From a virus: a DNA stretch of 33,027 nt. Made by a program: the position numbers and the translations under genes. The notes beneath the pieces were generated by a model, which was not told the DNA's origin, searched no databases, and worked only from the letters and a program-made list of their open reading frames with translations. Where the stretch lies: positions 1 through 33,027 of IMG/VR virus record IMGVR_UViG_3300009183_002768. One strand, written 5' to 3'. Of this stretch, positions 5,513-13,280 are shown piece after piece; position 1 is the first letter of the stretch, and each line of letters starts with the position of its first letter.

Positions 5513-5988
5513 CAGTCCTCCTCATGGTCGATGACTTTGTACGGGACTTCTTTTTCAATCTTGATCTGGTTATCAGCGCCCAGATTGATAGTGACGGAGA
5601 ACTTCTCACCGCCCTCCATCGTCTGCGTCCCAGTCCCGCCAACACCGGCCCAGCGGCTGATGAGTTTACCGGCCTCGACTTTGGCGTTGAGGTTTTCGTT
5701 GCGGTCGTTCATCCGCATAAAAAGCTCGGGGAGCCACTCCTCAAGCGCGGATGCGGACTTCAGACGAAGGCGCTCTTGGGTGTTTAGGGCGCTGCCCCAC
5801 GCCGACGTCTCTGTTTCAAGGAGCATACGGAAGCGGGTATTAGCCTGAATAATTTCCCATTGATCGCCGTCTACACCGTTGTCCCGGAGGATATTGTCGA
5901 TGGTTTGGATGTCCATCGCGATCTCTCTGGCCAGTTTTATGAGGATATGCTCGGAGATAGTGGGGTCTGGCACGGATACTTGCGCCAT
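5512..5988 (-). CDS. terS: terminase small subunit (putative)
   Basis: The 158-residue product lies immediately upstream of the large subunit and is coupled to it, the usual place of the DNA-recognition subunit. The N-terminal part (ISEHILIKLAREIAMDIQTIDNIL, about residues 11-34) could be a helix-turn-helix; residues 37-110 look helical, as in the oligomerising core, and the tail is a beta-rich, charged segment (FSVTINLGADNQIKIE) that would contact the large subunit. No single residue motif proves the assignment; position and architecture support it. A ribosome site (AGGAGAAACTTT) precedes the ATG. Confidence 0.7.
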   Translation of the reverse strand: MAQVSVPDPTISEHILIKLAREIAMDIQTIDNILRDNGVDGDQWEIIQANTRFRMLLETETSAWGSALNTQERLRLKSASALEEWLPELFMRMNDRNENLNAKVEAGKLISRWAGVGGTGTQTMEGGEKFSVTINLGADNQIKIEKEVPYKVIDHEED

Positions 5989-6118
5989 AAAGTTTCTCCT
6001 ATGGTTGTCAAACAGGGTGACTATACTGTATCGTGCATGGAAACGTCGAGGCCCGTCTCGCGGAGCACCGTCTTATGTTTACCCCCAAGTACCATAATCT
6101 CAGTAGGGATAGAGGATA
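5989..6118. promoter_or_regulatory. divergent intergenic region between terminase and portal
   Basis: The 130-bp gap is the only place where leftward and rightward transcription diverge, so it should hold the start signals of one or both blocks. A possible rightward sigma-70-type pair is TTGTCA at 6005-6010 and TATCGT at 6029-6034 (18-base spacer); the core ACTATACTGTAT nearby is also AT-rich. The match is modest and no second promoter is clear on the minus strand. Confidence 0.3.
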
Positions 6119-8170
6119 ATGGCGGATACAATCGGTCAGCGGGGCGTCCTGCGCGTCGTATCTCCAGCGCAACTTGAGACTGCGCTTCAGAAGCAGGATA
6201 AGGACCGCGCCGCTTCTCAAGTGGCTGAAGGTCCGGTGATGTCTAACCTTGCTGGGTATATGCGTACCCAGTTTGAGATGATGAAACAGCACCGTAATGA
6301 CGCCATGTCCGGCTGGTCGGAGCGCCTCCTAATCGCCCTGCGGGCGTTCAACGGGCACTACGACGCCACAAAACTAGCGGAAATTAGGAAGTTTGGTGGG
6401 TCTGAGGTTTACGCGCGCATCATTGCAATGAAGTGCCGAGGGGCGTCTTCGCTGCTCCGGGATGTGTATCTTGCTCCAGATCGTCCATGGGGTCTTGCTC
6501 CTCCCCAAGACCCGGACGTGCCTCCTCAGATTGTTGATAGCGTTCAGCAGCTTGTGCAGGTTGAGATTGCCTCCATGACTCAGGCAGGCATCCCACCGAA
6601 CCCGACAATCATCCGAGACCGTACTCTCCAGCTTATGGAAGCGGCGAGGGTGGCCGCTAAGGCGCGCGCTATCCAGCAGTCCAAAGTAGCTGAGGAGAAA
6701 ATTGACGAGATACTCTCGCAGGGTGGGTTCTATAAAGCTCTGGCTGAGTTCCTTGTTGACCTTCCCCTGTTCCCCTTTGCCTGCATCAAAGGGCCAACCG
6801 TGCGGATTGTGCCCACAGTTGTGTGGGAGAATGGCCAAGCAACAATTGCTCAGCAGCCCAAACTATTCTGGAACCGAGTATCACCATTTGATATTTGGTG
6901 GACGCCGGGCGTATCTGACATCGAAGATGCTTCTGTTGTCGAGCGTACCCGCGTTACTCGTGCAGACCTGAACGATCTCCTTGATCTGCCGGGATACAAC
7001 ACTGAGGAAGTTCGCGCTGTGCTCGATGAGTATGGTCGTGGCGGCATTGCTGATGATTGGGATACCACTGACAGCGAGCGCGCGGTCATGGAGAGCCGAG
7101 AGAACCCTCAGACAAATCGGTCTGGGATGATCTCCTGCCTTGAGTTCCATGGCAACGTCCAAGGGCGGATGCTTCTTGAATATGGCATGAGCGAGCAGGA
7201 AATTCCTGATCCAATGCGCGACTACTTCGTACAGTCGTGGCTCATAGGCACGCATGTCATCAAGGTTCAGATGGCTCCGTCGCCCCGCAAACGGCACTCT
7301 TATTTCATTACGAGCTTTGAGAAAGTGCCGGGTACTCCCGTGGGTAACGGGTTGCCGGACATCCTCAGCGACATTCAGGAGGTGGCAAACGCCTCTCTAC
7401 GTGCGCTAGTCAACAATCTATCCATCAGCTCCGGGCCTCAGGTGGTTGTTAATGACGACCGACTGGCTCCTGATGAAGACGGAGAGGAACTGTATCCATG
7501 GAAACGCTGGCACGTTCAGTCTGATCCCATGGGCAATAACTCACAAGTTCCCATCAGCTTCTTTCAGCCGGTGTCCAACTCTCAGGAGCTTCTGGGGGTT
7601 TATCAACAGTTTAACAATCTTGCCGATGAACTATCTGCAATCCCAAAATACCTCTCTGGGCAGGGAGCTGGCGGTGCCGGTCGTACAGCTTCTGGGCTTG
7701 CTATGCTTATGGGCAATGCCTCTAAAATCCTTCAAACCGTCGCAGCAAATATTGATCGAGATGTCCTTGATCCTTTGCTGACCCAACTCTTTGATATGCT
7801 TATGCTTACCGATCAATCTGGCATGTTGACGGGTCAAGAGCAGGTTCGTGTGATGGGCGTCAACGTCGCCATTCAGCGCGAGACCCAGAGGGCTCGTCAG
7901 CTTGAGTTCTTGCAGATTACGGCTAATCCCATCGACGCCCAGATCGTTGGGCCTAAGGGTCGCGCCGCCATTCTGCGGTCTGTCTCTCAGACAATTGGAC
8001 TTGATAGCGCCAGTATTGTTCCTACTGAGGACGCTATCAACAAGATGCAAGAGGCAGCGGCTGGCGCTCAGATGGCGCAAGCTGGGGCACAGGCGCAGGG
8101 TGCGCAGCAGGGGTCCAACGTAACGCAGGATATGGGTCCGAGGACAAATATAACTGGCGGCGCTGGTTAA
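6119..8170 (+). CDS. portal protein (head-tail connector)
   Basis: First gene of the rightward late block, 683 residues, with GAGG before the ATG. The portal forms a dodecameric ring at one capsid vertex through which DNA enters and leaves. Visible features are a helical N-terminal region, a central segment (WNRVSPFDIWWTPGVSDIED, near residues 251-270) typical of podovirus-type portals, where the crown and clip lie, and a later FQPVSNSQELLGVYQQFNNLADELSAIP followed by a Gly/Ala-rich loop and long helices that match the tunnel-loop and wing helices. The C-terminal tail is Ala/Gln-rich (AGAQMAQAGAQAQGAQQG), low complexity. Size and position ahead of scaffold and capsid fit the role. Confidence 0.85.
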   Translation: MADTIGQRGVLRVVSPAQLETALQKQDKDRAASQVAEGPVMSNLAGYMRTQFEMMKQHRNDAMSGWSERLLIALRAFNGHYDATKLAEIRKFGGSEVYARIIAMKCRGASSLLRDVYLAPDRPWGLAPPQDPDVPPQIVDSVQQLVQVEIASMTQAGIPPNPTIIRDRTLQLMEAARVAAKARAIQQSKVAEEKIDEILSQGGFYKALAEFLVDLPLFPFACIKGPTVRIVPTVVWENGQATIAQQPKLFWNRVSPFDIWWTPGVSDIEDASVVERTRVTRADLNDLLDLPGYNTEEVRAVLDEYGRGGIADDWDTTDSERAVMESRENPQTNRSGMISCLEFHGNVQGRMLLEYGMSEQEIPDPMRDYFVQSWLIGTHVIKVQMAPSPRKRHSYFITSFEKVPGTPVGNGLPDILSDIQEVANASLRALVNNLSISSGPQVVVNDDRLAPDEDGEELYPWKRWHVQSDPMGNNSQVPISFFQPVSNSQELLGVYQQFNNLADELSAIPKYLSGQGAGGAGRTASGLAMLMGNASKILQTVAANIDRDVLDPLLTQLFDMLMLTDQSGMLTGQEQVRVMGVNVAIQRETQRARQLEFLQITANPIDAQIVGPKGRAAILRSVSQTIGLDSASIVPTEDAINKMQEAAAGAQMAQAGAQAQGAQQGSNVTQDMGPRTNITGGAG

Positions 8171-8185
8171 CGAAGGAGAACTAAT

Positions 8186-8407
8186 ATGGCTATGGGTAAA
8201 GAAAAGTCCTCGAAGAATGTTGTGTTTGCTAAGGGTGGAAAAACTGGCCTTGTTGGCAAGCAGACATCGACTGGCACGCAGGTTCCCGGTCAGACTGCTC
8301 AGATGGGTCGTGGCGGTGGCAAGTTTGCGCAGGGTGGCCCAACTGGCAAGGTTGGCAAGCAGAAGCCTTCCGTGGCTGCCAAGCCCGGCGTTTCGGCGTC
8401 GAACTGA
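8186..8407 (+). CDS. small Gly/Lys-rich phage protein (73 aa)
   Basis: Starts 15 bp after the portal with a strong AAGGAGAACTAAT ribosome site. The 73-residue product is very basic and low complexity, with an internal duplication: GGKTGLVGKQ (about residues 17-26) resembles GGPTGKVGKQ (about 50-59). No hydrophobic segment. Lies in the portal-scaffold interval with three other small genes; a minor virion or DNA-associated protein is possible but not shown. Confidence 0.65.
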   Translation: MAMGKEKSSKNVVFAKGGKTGLVGKQTSTGTQVPGQTAQMGRGGGKFAQGGPTGKVGKQKPSVAAKPGVSASN

Positions 8408-8598
8408 TGGCTATCCGCACTAAGATAAAAAGTGCGGTAAAGAGTTTGGAGCAGCACGAGCGTGCTGTCTCCATTCCTCGCGTTACCGGAATAGCAAAAC
8501 CAAAAATCTCTAAGAATACAAGGCAGTACAAGAAGGGCTCCCTTCAAGACTCCGGTGAATTTGGTTTTGGTGACACAGGGCTAACAGGTGAGAGCTAG
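8407..8598 (+). CDS. small basic phage protein (63 aa)
   Basis: The ATG shares its A with the TGA stop of the preceding gene (TGATG), so translation is coupled. The product is basic in its first two thirds (IRTKIKSAVKSLEQHERAV, then KPKISKNTRQYKKG) and ends in a Gly-rich acidic tail (EFGFGDTGLTGES). No known motif. Belongs to the four-gene small-protein cluster before the scaffold. Confidence 0.6.
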   Translation: MAIRTKIKSAVKSLEQHERAVSIPRVTGIAKPKISKNTRQYKKGSLQDSGEFGFGDTGLTGES

Positions 8599-8607
8599 GA
8601 GAGTAAT

Positions 8608-8823
8608 ATGAAGTCCAAGATGATTGGCGACAAGGTTACTCGGATCGTTGGTAAGGGATCTAAGGATGAGGTTCTTCCCAGCCGCATGGCTATGGAGACC
8701 ATCACCAAGGGTGACCCGATGCAGCGTTCCATGAATAACTACGCCAAGAAAACCCCTTCGGGGCTTAGTGCAATGGGTCCATCGTTCATGATGATGGGCC
8801 GTATGATGGGGCGTGGTTATTGA
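8608..8823 (+). CDS. small Met-rich phage protein (71 aa)
   Basis: Preceded by CTAGGAGAGTAAT, a good ribosome site. The 71-residue product is basic and rich in methionine, ending in FMMMGRMMGRGY. A short amphipathic Met/Gly tail of this kind could contact membrane or another virion protein, but there is no recognised domain. Third member of the small-gene cluster between portal and scaffold. Confidence 0.6.
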   Translation: MKSKMIGDKVTRIVGKGSKDEVLPSRMAMETITKGDPMQRSMNNYAKKTPSGLSAMGPSFMMMGRMMGRGY

Positions 8824-9059
8824 GCGACCGTGATCTCATTCTTAAAGCAGCATCAGTAGCTAATGTAGCCCCCAAGGAGTGGTCGGACTTCTTGGCGGCT
8901 CTTTCTTTGTACACCGACACGCGGCGTGACCAGTGCGTCTCGTCCCCCGTTGATGCCATTTTTGTAGCTCAAGGCAGGGCGCAGCAATGCGTCTCGCTCC
9001 TTAGGCTATTTCAAGAGTGCCGTCAGACGGCTGACCAGATACAGGAGAAACGTAAATGA
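8820..9059 (+). CDS. hypothetical helical phage protein (79 aa)
   Basis: Start taken as TTG at 8820, overlapping the TGA of the preceding gene (TTGA). The product is helical in appearance, carries three Cys, and its first half (VAPKEWSDFLAALSLYTDTRRDQCVSS) and last half (GRAQQCVSLLRLFQECRQTADQI) each look like a helix pair, a pattern I recall from small proteins just ahead of the scaffold in other phages. It ends with an ATGA overlap with the scaffold gene, so the two are coupled. Function unknown. Confidence 0.6.
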   Translation: MSDRDLILKAASVANVAPKEWSDFLAALSLYTDTRRDQCVSSPVDAIFVAQGRAQQCVSLLRLFQECRQTADQIQEKRK

Positions 9060-10099
9060 CAGCATTTGTTCCCGGTACAGTTGATCCCAACGTGCGTATT
9101 CCAGACGCTATCAAAGCAACCGCTGCCCGCGCCGATGCGGCATTTAGGGCTGCCTATAACTTGGAACCTGAGGGAAGTAATGGGGTTCAGGAGGAGAGCA
9201 CGGAAGAGCCAACAGCTTCCTCCGAAGCCCAAAACCAGCAGGAATCCGAGAGAAAAACCAAAAAACCTTCTGAAGATTTTACTGAACAGTCCCAGAATAA
9301 GTCTGAGGAAGACCAGTCTTGGGAGCACAGATATAAGTCGATGAAGGGTCGATATGACCGTTCTGAGGCGCAACTTCGCTCCATGAGCGATCAGATTACT
9401 AGCTTGCAGAACGTAATCGCTACAATGCAAGTCTCCGCCCCCGTGCACGGCAAGTCGGAAATGTCCGCTGAGCGCTTCCTAACAGATGAGGAAGAGAATG
9501 ATTACGGCGCGGAGTTTCTTACCGTTGTTGGTAAAAAGGCAAAGGAAGAACTTCTTCCAATTGTCAAAGGTTATGAATCAAAAATCTCTGAACTTGAGGA
9601 GCGCCTCAAGAGTGTAGGCGGGTATGTTCAGCAAGATGCCCGGTCTAGAATGGAGTCAATGCTTGACGACCGAACCCCTAGTTGGCGAGATGTTAACTTC
9701 GATCCAAACTTTATTTCGTGGTTGAAGTTGCCAGATCCATATTCTGGTGTTATTCGTCATGAGATGTTGAAAGCCGCGTACGAGCGGAACGATGCCCCTC
9801 GGGTAGCGGCTTTCTTCAACGGCTTCCTCTCTGAAGAGGCTGCCACGGACCCCGCAAGGGAAGAGACAGGCCGGACACAAGCTCCCGCCAAACCGTCTCT
9901 GGAAAAATTTGCGGCACCGGGTAGAGCCAAGACGGCAGCGGCCTCTGGTGCCCCTGCTGAGAAGCCCATCTTCACTCGCGCCCAAATCGCTAAATTCTAT
10001 GCCGAAAGCGCTTCCGGTAAGTTCCGGGGGAAAGAGGCAGAAAAGGATCGCCTAGAAGCTCAAATCTTCGAGGCGGAGCGGGAAGGACGCATCAGGTAA
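9056..10099 (+). CDS. capsid scaffolding protein (putative)
   Basis: The 347-residue product is highly charged, with an acidic, Glu/Gln-rich N-terminal third (residues 35-85, many Glu and Lys) and a coiled-coil section (EHRYKSMKGRYDRSEAQLRS, then ITSLQNVIATMQ). The C-terminal third contains an Ala-rich linker and ends in charged helices (KDRLEAQIFEAEREGRIR), the usual place of the coat-binding helix. It sits directly before the major capsid gene, the normal place of the scaffold, which guides capsid assembly and then leaves. Coupled to the gene upstream by ATGA. Confidence 0.8.
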   Translation: MTAFVPGTVDPNVRIPDAIKATAARADAAFRAAYNLEPEGSNGVQEESTEEPTASSEAQNQQESERKTKKPSEDFTEQSQNKSEEDQSWEHRYKSMKGRYDRSEAQLRSMSDQITSLQNVIATMQVSAPVHGKSEMSAERFLTDEEENDYGAEFLTVVGKKAKEELLPIVKGYESKISELEERLKSVGGYVQQDARSRMESMLDDRTPSWRDVNFDPNFISWLKLPDPYSGVIRHEMLKAAYERNDAPRVAAFFNGFLSEEAATDPAREETGRTQAPAKPSLEKFAAPGRAKTAAASGAPAEKPIFTRAQIAKFYAESASGKFRGKEAEKDRLEAQIFEAEREGRIR

Positions 10100-10123
10100 T
10101 CTTCTCTCTTGGGAGCCTCAACA

Positions 10124-11107
10124 ATGGCATTTCCTAACGCAGGATCGGGCACAACGCCCCCAATCTACCCCACTGGTTCTACTAGCAACAACCTCTCCTC
10201 GACCGGCTTCATTCCTGAAATCTGGTCTGGCAAACTCGTCGAAAAGTTCTACGCTTCGACCGTCCTCGCGGCGATCTCGAACACGGATTACGAAGGCGAG
10301 ATCAAGAATCAGGGCGACAAGGTCAAGATTCGTACCAAGCCCACGATCACCATCTCTGACTATCGTGCTGACGGCCTGCTCTCCTTGCAGCGCCCCACCG
10401 GCAGCGTGGTTGAGCTGAACATCGACAACGGCAAGTACTTCAACACCATCCTTGACGACGTCATGGATGTTCAGTCCGACCTTAACCTTCTCAGCATGTG
10501 GTCTGATGACGCTGCCGAGCAGATGAAGATCGTGATTGATACTGCTGTGCTTGCTGGCATTCTTGGTCAGGCCAACAGCTACAACCGTGGCACGACTGCC
10601 GGTAGGATTTCCGGCAACATCAACCTCGGTGTCACCACCAGCCCCCTGTCCACCACGGCCATTGCCGCGTCTGGCAAGGTGGACATCCTCTCGGTTCTTC
10701 TCCGCATGGGTCAGGCCCTTGACGAGCAGAACATCCCCGAGACGGGTCGCTGGGTTGTACTGCCCACTTGGGCTGCTACGCTCGTCAAGCAGTCGGAACT
10801 CCGTCAGGCTTACCTGTCGGGTGACGGCGTCTCGATCTTGCGTAACGGTCGTCTGGGCATGGTTGATCGCTTCACCCTGTACACCTCCAACCTGCTCCCC
10901 ACGGGCACGGCTGGCGGTCTTGCTTCGGGTGAGACGGCCATCTACGCCGGTCATGCTCACGGTCTGACCTTCGCTTCGCAGGTCTCCAAGGTCGAGACCA
11001 TGCGTTCCGAGCAGACCTTCGGCACGATTCTGCGCGGCTTGCAGGTCTATGGCTACAAGGTCATCGACGGCACCGCGATTGCTCAGGCAATCGTGACCCC
11101 CGGCTAA
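10124..11107 (+). CDS. major capsid protein
   Basis: The start at 10124 is chosen because GGGAG lies at 10110-10114, ahead of ATG; the frame is open only five codons further. The 327-residue product has the length and alternating beta/helix pattern of an HK97-fold coat protein: an N-terminal arm (TGFIPEIWSGKLVEKFYAST), a central stretch LDDVMDVQSDLNLLSMWSDD preceding a long helix, and a domain with RWVVLPTWAATLVKQSELR and LRNGRLGMVDRFTLYTSNLL, as in P22-type podovirus coats. It follows the scaffold and is followed by a strong terminator, as is common for this highly expressed gene. Codon use looks more GC-biased than in its neighbours (third positions mostly C or G), as expected for high expression. 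Confidence 0.9.
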   Translation: MAFPNAGSGTTPPIYPTGSTSNNLSSTGFIPEIWSGKLVEKFYASTVLAAISNTDYEGEIKNQGDKVKIRTKPTITISDYRADGLLSLQRPTGSVVELNIDNGKYFNTILDDVMDVQSDLNLLSMWSDDAAEQMKIVIDTAVLAGILGQANSYNRGTTAGRISGNINLGVTTSPLSTTAIAASGKVDILSVLLRMGQALDEQNIPETGRWVVLPTWAATLVKQSELRQAYLSGDGVSILRNGRLGMVDRFTLYTSNLLPTGTAGGLASGETAIYAGHAHGLTFASQVSKVETMRSEQTFGTILRGLQVYGYKVIDGTAIAQAIVTPG

Positions 11108-11114
11108 TAGAAAC

Positions 11115-11146
11115 GGAGCCCCCAGTTAAGGGGGCTCCTATTCTTT
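11115..11146 (+). terminator. Rho-independent terminator after the capsid gene
   Basis: GGAGCCCCC (11115-11123), a 6-base loop AGTTAA, then GGGGGCTCC (11130-11138) form a perfect 9-bp GC-rich stem, followed by TATTCTTT. It probably lets the capsid and scaffold transcripts exceed those of the tail genes. Confidence 0.85.
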
Positions 11147-11161
11147 CCTTGGGGAGTTACC

Positions 11162-11518
11162 ATGGCGCTCGACACCGTCGCAGATTATGTCCGTAATGCT
11201 CGTATCCTTCTACAGGACACGATCCCGGATTATCGTTATTCTGACAGTGAGTTAGTCGAGGATATGAACCTCGGACTGCTGGAAGTGCGGCGTCTTCGCC
11301 CGGAACTAATGCGTTCCTACTTCCGGTCTTCTATCCCAACCTACACGACAACAAGCATGTCCACGACTTCTGTCGCTATGGACCCAATGTATCGTGTATC
11401 TCTGCTCTATTACATCTGTGGCCAAGCCCAGCTTCGAGATGACGAGAACTCACAGGACGCTAGAGCTTCTGTGTTCCTCAACAAATTTGTCGCCCAGATG
11501 CTAACCATTCAGTCGTGA
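11162..11518 (+). CDS. head-tail adaptor-like protein (118 aa)
   Basis: Small helical protein directly behind the capsid gene, with GGGGAGTTACC before the ATG. The pattern YVRNARILLQDTIPDYRYSD then ELVEDMNLGLLEVRRLRPEL resembles the phage adaptor family of about 110-130 residues that docks on the portal after packaging. Residues 55-75 are a Ser/Thr-rich strand segment (TYTTTSMSTTSVAM). The role is inferred from size, place and helix pattern. Confidence 0.6.
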   Translation: MALDTVADYVRNARILLQDTIPDYRYSDSELVEDMNLGLLEVRRLRPELMRSYFRSSIPTYTTTSMSTTSVAMDPMYRVSLLYYICGQAQLRDDENSQDARASVFLNKFVAQMLTIQS

Positions 11519-11525
11519 GGAAGCT

Positions 11526-12122
11526 ATGACTGCTGATCTTAACAGACTGATGGATAACCTTCGTGTCCGGCTGCCGGGAGCCAGTGACGAGGCGCTGAAG
11601 CTCGAATACTTTTCCACGATGGATCAATTTTTTAGCGCAACGAACATCTGGACAGAGGACATCGATTTCGCTGTCACCAACGACAACAAATCCTACTATG
11701 TGACGCCTACTGGAGTGGCTAACATCCAGCGTTTGATGGGGATTGTTAATTCTGATGGCGTGATTGTAGCTGCTCTGATGAAAGTACCGGGCGAGATTAC
11801 TCTGGTACATTACCCAAGCCAATCAGATACTTATACGCTTCAGTTAGCTTTGTCCGTCAAAGACCCGGTAACCCGCGAAGGGTATCCTGAGCTTCCTGAT
11901 TGGATACTTGAGAAGTACGGAGTCGATATTATCGATGGCGTCCTTGGCCGGATGATGTCGCAAATCGCCAAGCCGTATTCCAATGAGCGGATGGCGATCT
12001 ACCATATGAAGCGTTTTCAGAACACAATGGCGATGGCCAAAGTTGAAGCTCAACATAGAAACGTGTATCGTGGGCAGAGTTGGCGGTTCCCCCAGACGTT
12101 TGCTCGCCGCAAAGCTTGGTAG
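11526..12122 (+). CDS. putative tail adaptor/tubular protein (198 aa), T7 gp11-like by position
   Basis: Starts seven bases after the preceding stop with GAGGAAGCT before the ATG. The product has an N-terminal helical segment (LMDNLRVRLPGASDEALKLE), a beta-rich middle (TEDIDFAVTNDNKSYYVTP; EITLVHYPSQSDTYTLQLAL) and a helical end (LPDWILEKYGVDIIDGVLG, then NERMAIYHMKRFQNTMAMAK). This helix-beta-helix build and length match gatekeeper/adaptor proteins of podovirus tails, which continue the portal channel and stop DNA leaking. The assignment rests on architecture and gene order. Confidence 0.55.
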   Translation: MTADLNRLMDNLRVRLPGASDEALKLEYFSTMDQFFSATNIWTEDIDFAVTNDNKSYYVTPTGVANIQRLMGIVNSDGVIVAALMKVPGEITLVHYPSQSDTYTLQLALSVKDPVTREGYPELPDWILEKYGVDIIDGVLGRMMSQIAKPYSNERMAIYHMKRFQNTMAMAKVEAQHRNVYRGQSWRFPQTFARRKAW

Positions 12123-12147
12123 CCCATAGCTAACTGGAGAACGCAAA

Positions 12148-12570
12148 ATGGCTGCGTATAATAAGTTTTTGATCTTTACCAAAGACCTTGATGAAGGGAA
12201 GCACAACTTCGCTTCAAATACCTTCAAGGTAATGCTAACTAACACAGCTCCCGTGAACACTAACAGCATCAAGGCTGATCTGACTGAGATTAGCGCTGGT
12301 AATGGCTACACCGCTGGCGGCACGGCGACAACAATTACATCCTCAACCTCGTCAGGCACCGCAAAGGTCACTGGTACGGATGTTGTTTTCACTGCTGCCG
12401 GTGGTTCAATTGGACCGTTGCGCTACGTAGTTTTCTATAACGACACGCAGACCTCCCCTGCTAAGCCCCTCATTGCTTGGTGGGACTATGGTTCTTCGAT
12501 CACACTGAACGATACCGAGACGCTTACTGTGGACTTTGATGCTGTCAACGGCATCTTTACGGTAACCTAA
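12148..12570 (+). CDS. beta-rich virion-associated protein (140 aa)
   Basis: Preceded by AACTGGAGAACGCAAA. The sequence FKVMLTNTAPVNTNSIKADLTEI, then a Ser/Thr/Gly-rich TAGGTATTITSSTSSGTAKV, then SIGPLRYVVFYND and LIAWWDYGSSI, is a family widely met in tailed phages, typically next to capsid or fibre genes. It appears to be a single beta-sandwich. Its biochemical role is not established as far as I know; a decoration or tail-attached protein is the usual guess. Confidence 0.65.
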   Translation: MAAYNKFLIFTKDLDEGKHNFASNTFKVMLTNTAPVNTNSIKADLTEISAGNGYTAGGTATTITSSTSSGTAKVTGTDVVFTAAGGSIGPLRYVVFYNDTQTSPAKPLIAWWDYGSSITLNDTETLTVDFDAVNGIFTVT

Positions 12571-12584
12571 TCGGAGGAGTAGCC

Positions 12585-13280
12585 ATGGCTATCTCAGTTA
12601 AGCATTTATTTACATCTGCAAAAGCGGATGGAACAGATAGCACGCTGGTCCAGCCATCAAACTGGAATGCGGAGCACACGATAACGCTCGCTGCGGGTAA
12701 AGTGCTTGGGCGTAGTTCCGCCAGTTCCGGTGCGATGCAGGAGTTGCCGATCTCTATTGATGCCACTGGGCAGTCGATGATCCCTCCTATTGGGACGACG
12801 GGCGAGCGCCCGGCTACCGCCGCCACCGGCATGTTTCGATTTAATACTACAACGACATCGTTTGAAGGGTACAACGGTGCCGCTTGGGGAAGCATTGGCG
12901 GAGGTGGGGGCGCAACTGGCGGGGGAACAGATGCCGTTTTCTTCAACAATAACAACGTAGTAACCACCAACTACACCATCCCGGCCTCGACAGTTACGGG
13001 TACTGGCGGGGTCATCGGACCCTCCAGCACGACGATGACGATTGCTTCTGGTGGCCCCTTTACCGTTGGTATGCTGGTTACGGGCACAGGCGTAACCGCA
13101 GGGACGTATATCTCAGCGGTCACAAACGCCACGACCTACACGGTTACGCAGTCTCAGTCGGTTACCTCCACTACGTTAACAGGAACTGCCAACAGCAATT
13201 CTGGTACGTTTGGACCTGTTACCGTCGCCAGCGGAGCCACCGTAACGGTTCCATTCGGCTCAACATGGAGAATCGTCTAA
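12585..13280 (+). CDS. tail fibre-like protein (231 aa)
   Basis: GGAGGAGTAGCC lies before the ATG. The N-terminus (VKHLFTSAKADGTDSTLVQP then SNWNAEH) is one commonly found at the start of phage fibre or spike proteins and probably attaches to the tail. Residues 77-103 (TAATGMFRFNTTTTSFEGYN) look like a short trimer-forming repeat found in many fibres. Residues 137-203 are copy one of the beta module ([10 protein letters not shown] ... [16 protein letters not shown] ... YTVTQSQSVTSTTLTG) also present in the fibres at 14498 and 15944. The stop shares its A with the next start (TAATG). It lacks a clear receptor-binding tip of its own and may be a connecting piece. Confidence 0.7.
   Translation: MAISVKHLFTSAKADGTDSTLVQPSNWNAEHTITLAAGKVLGRSSASSGAMQELPISIDATGQSMIPPIGTTGERPATAATGMFRFNTTTTSFEGYNGAAWGSIGGGGGATGGGTDAVFFNNNNVVTTNYTIPASTVTGTGGVIGPSSTTMTIASGGPFTVGMLVTGTGVTAGTYISAVTNATTYTVTQSQSVTSTTLTGTANSNSGTFGPVTVASGATVTVPFGSTWRIV

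Noticed and set aside
4979-5848. 289-codon plus-strand frame opposite the terminase genes
   Set aside because: It overlaps both terminase genes in antisense, has no ribosome site, and its product has no recognisable pattern; it is a shadow of the well-supported minus-strand genes.
10118-10960. 280-codon minus-strand frame opposite the capsid gene
   Set aside because: Strong GC third-position bias of the capsid gene leaves antisense frames open; no ribosome site or domain, and it opposes a certain gene.
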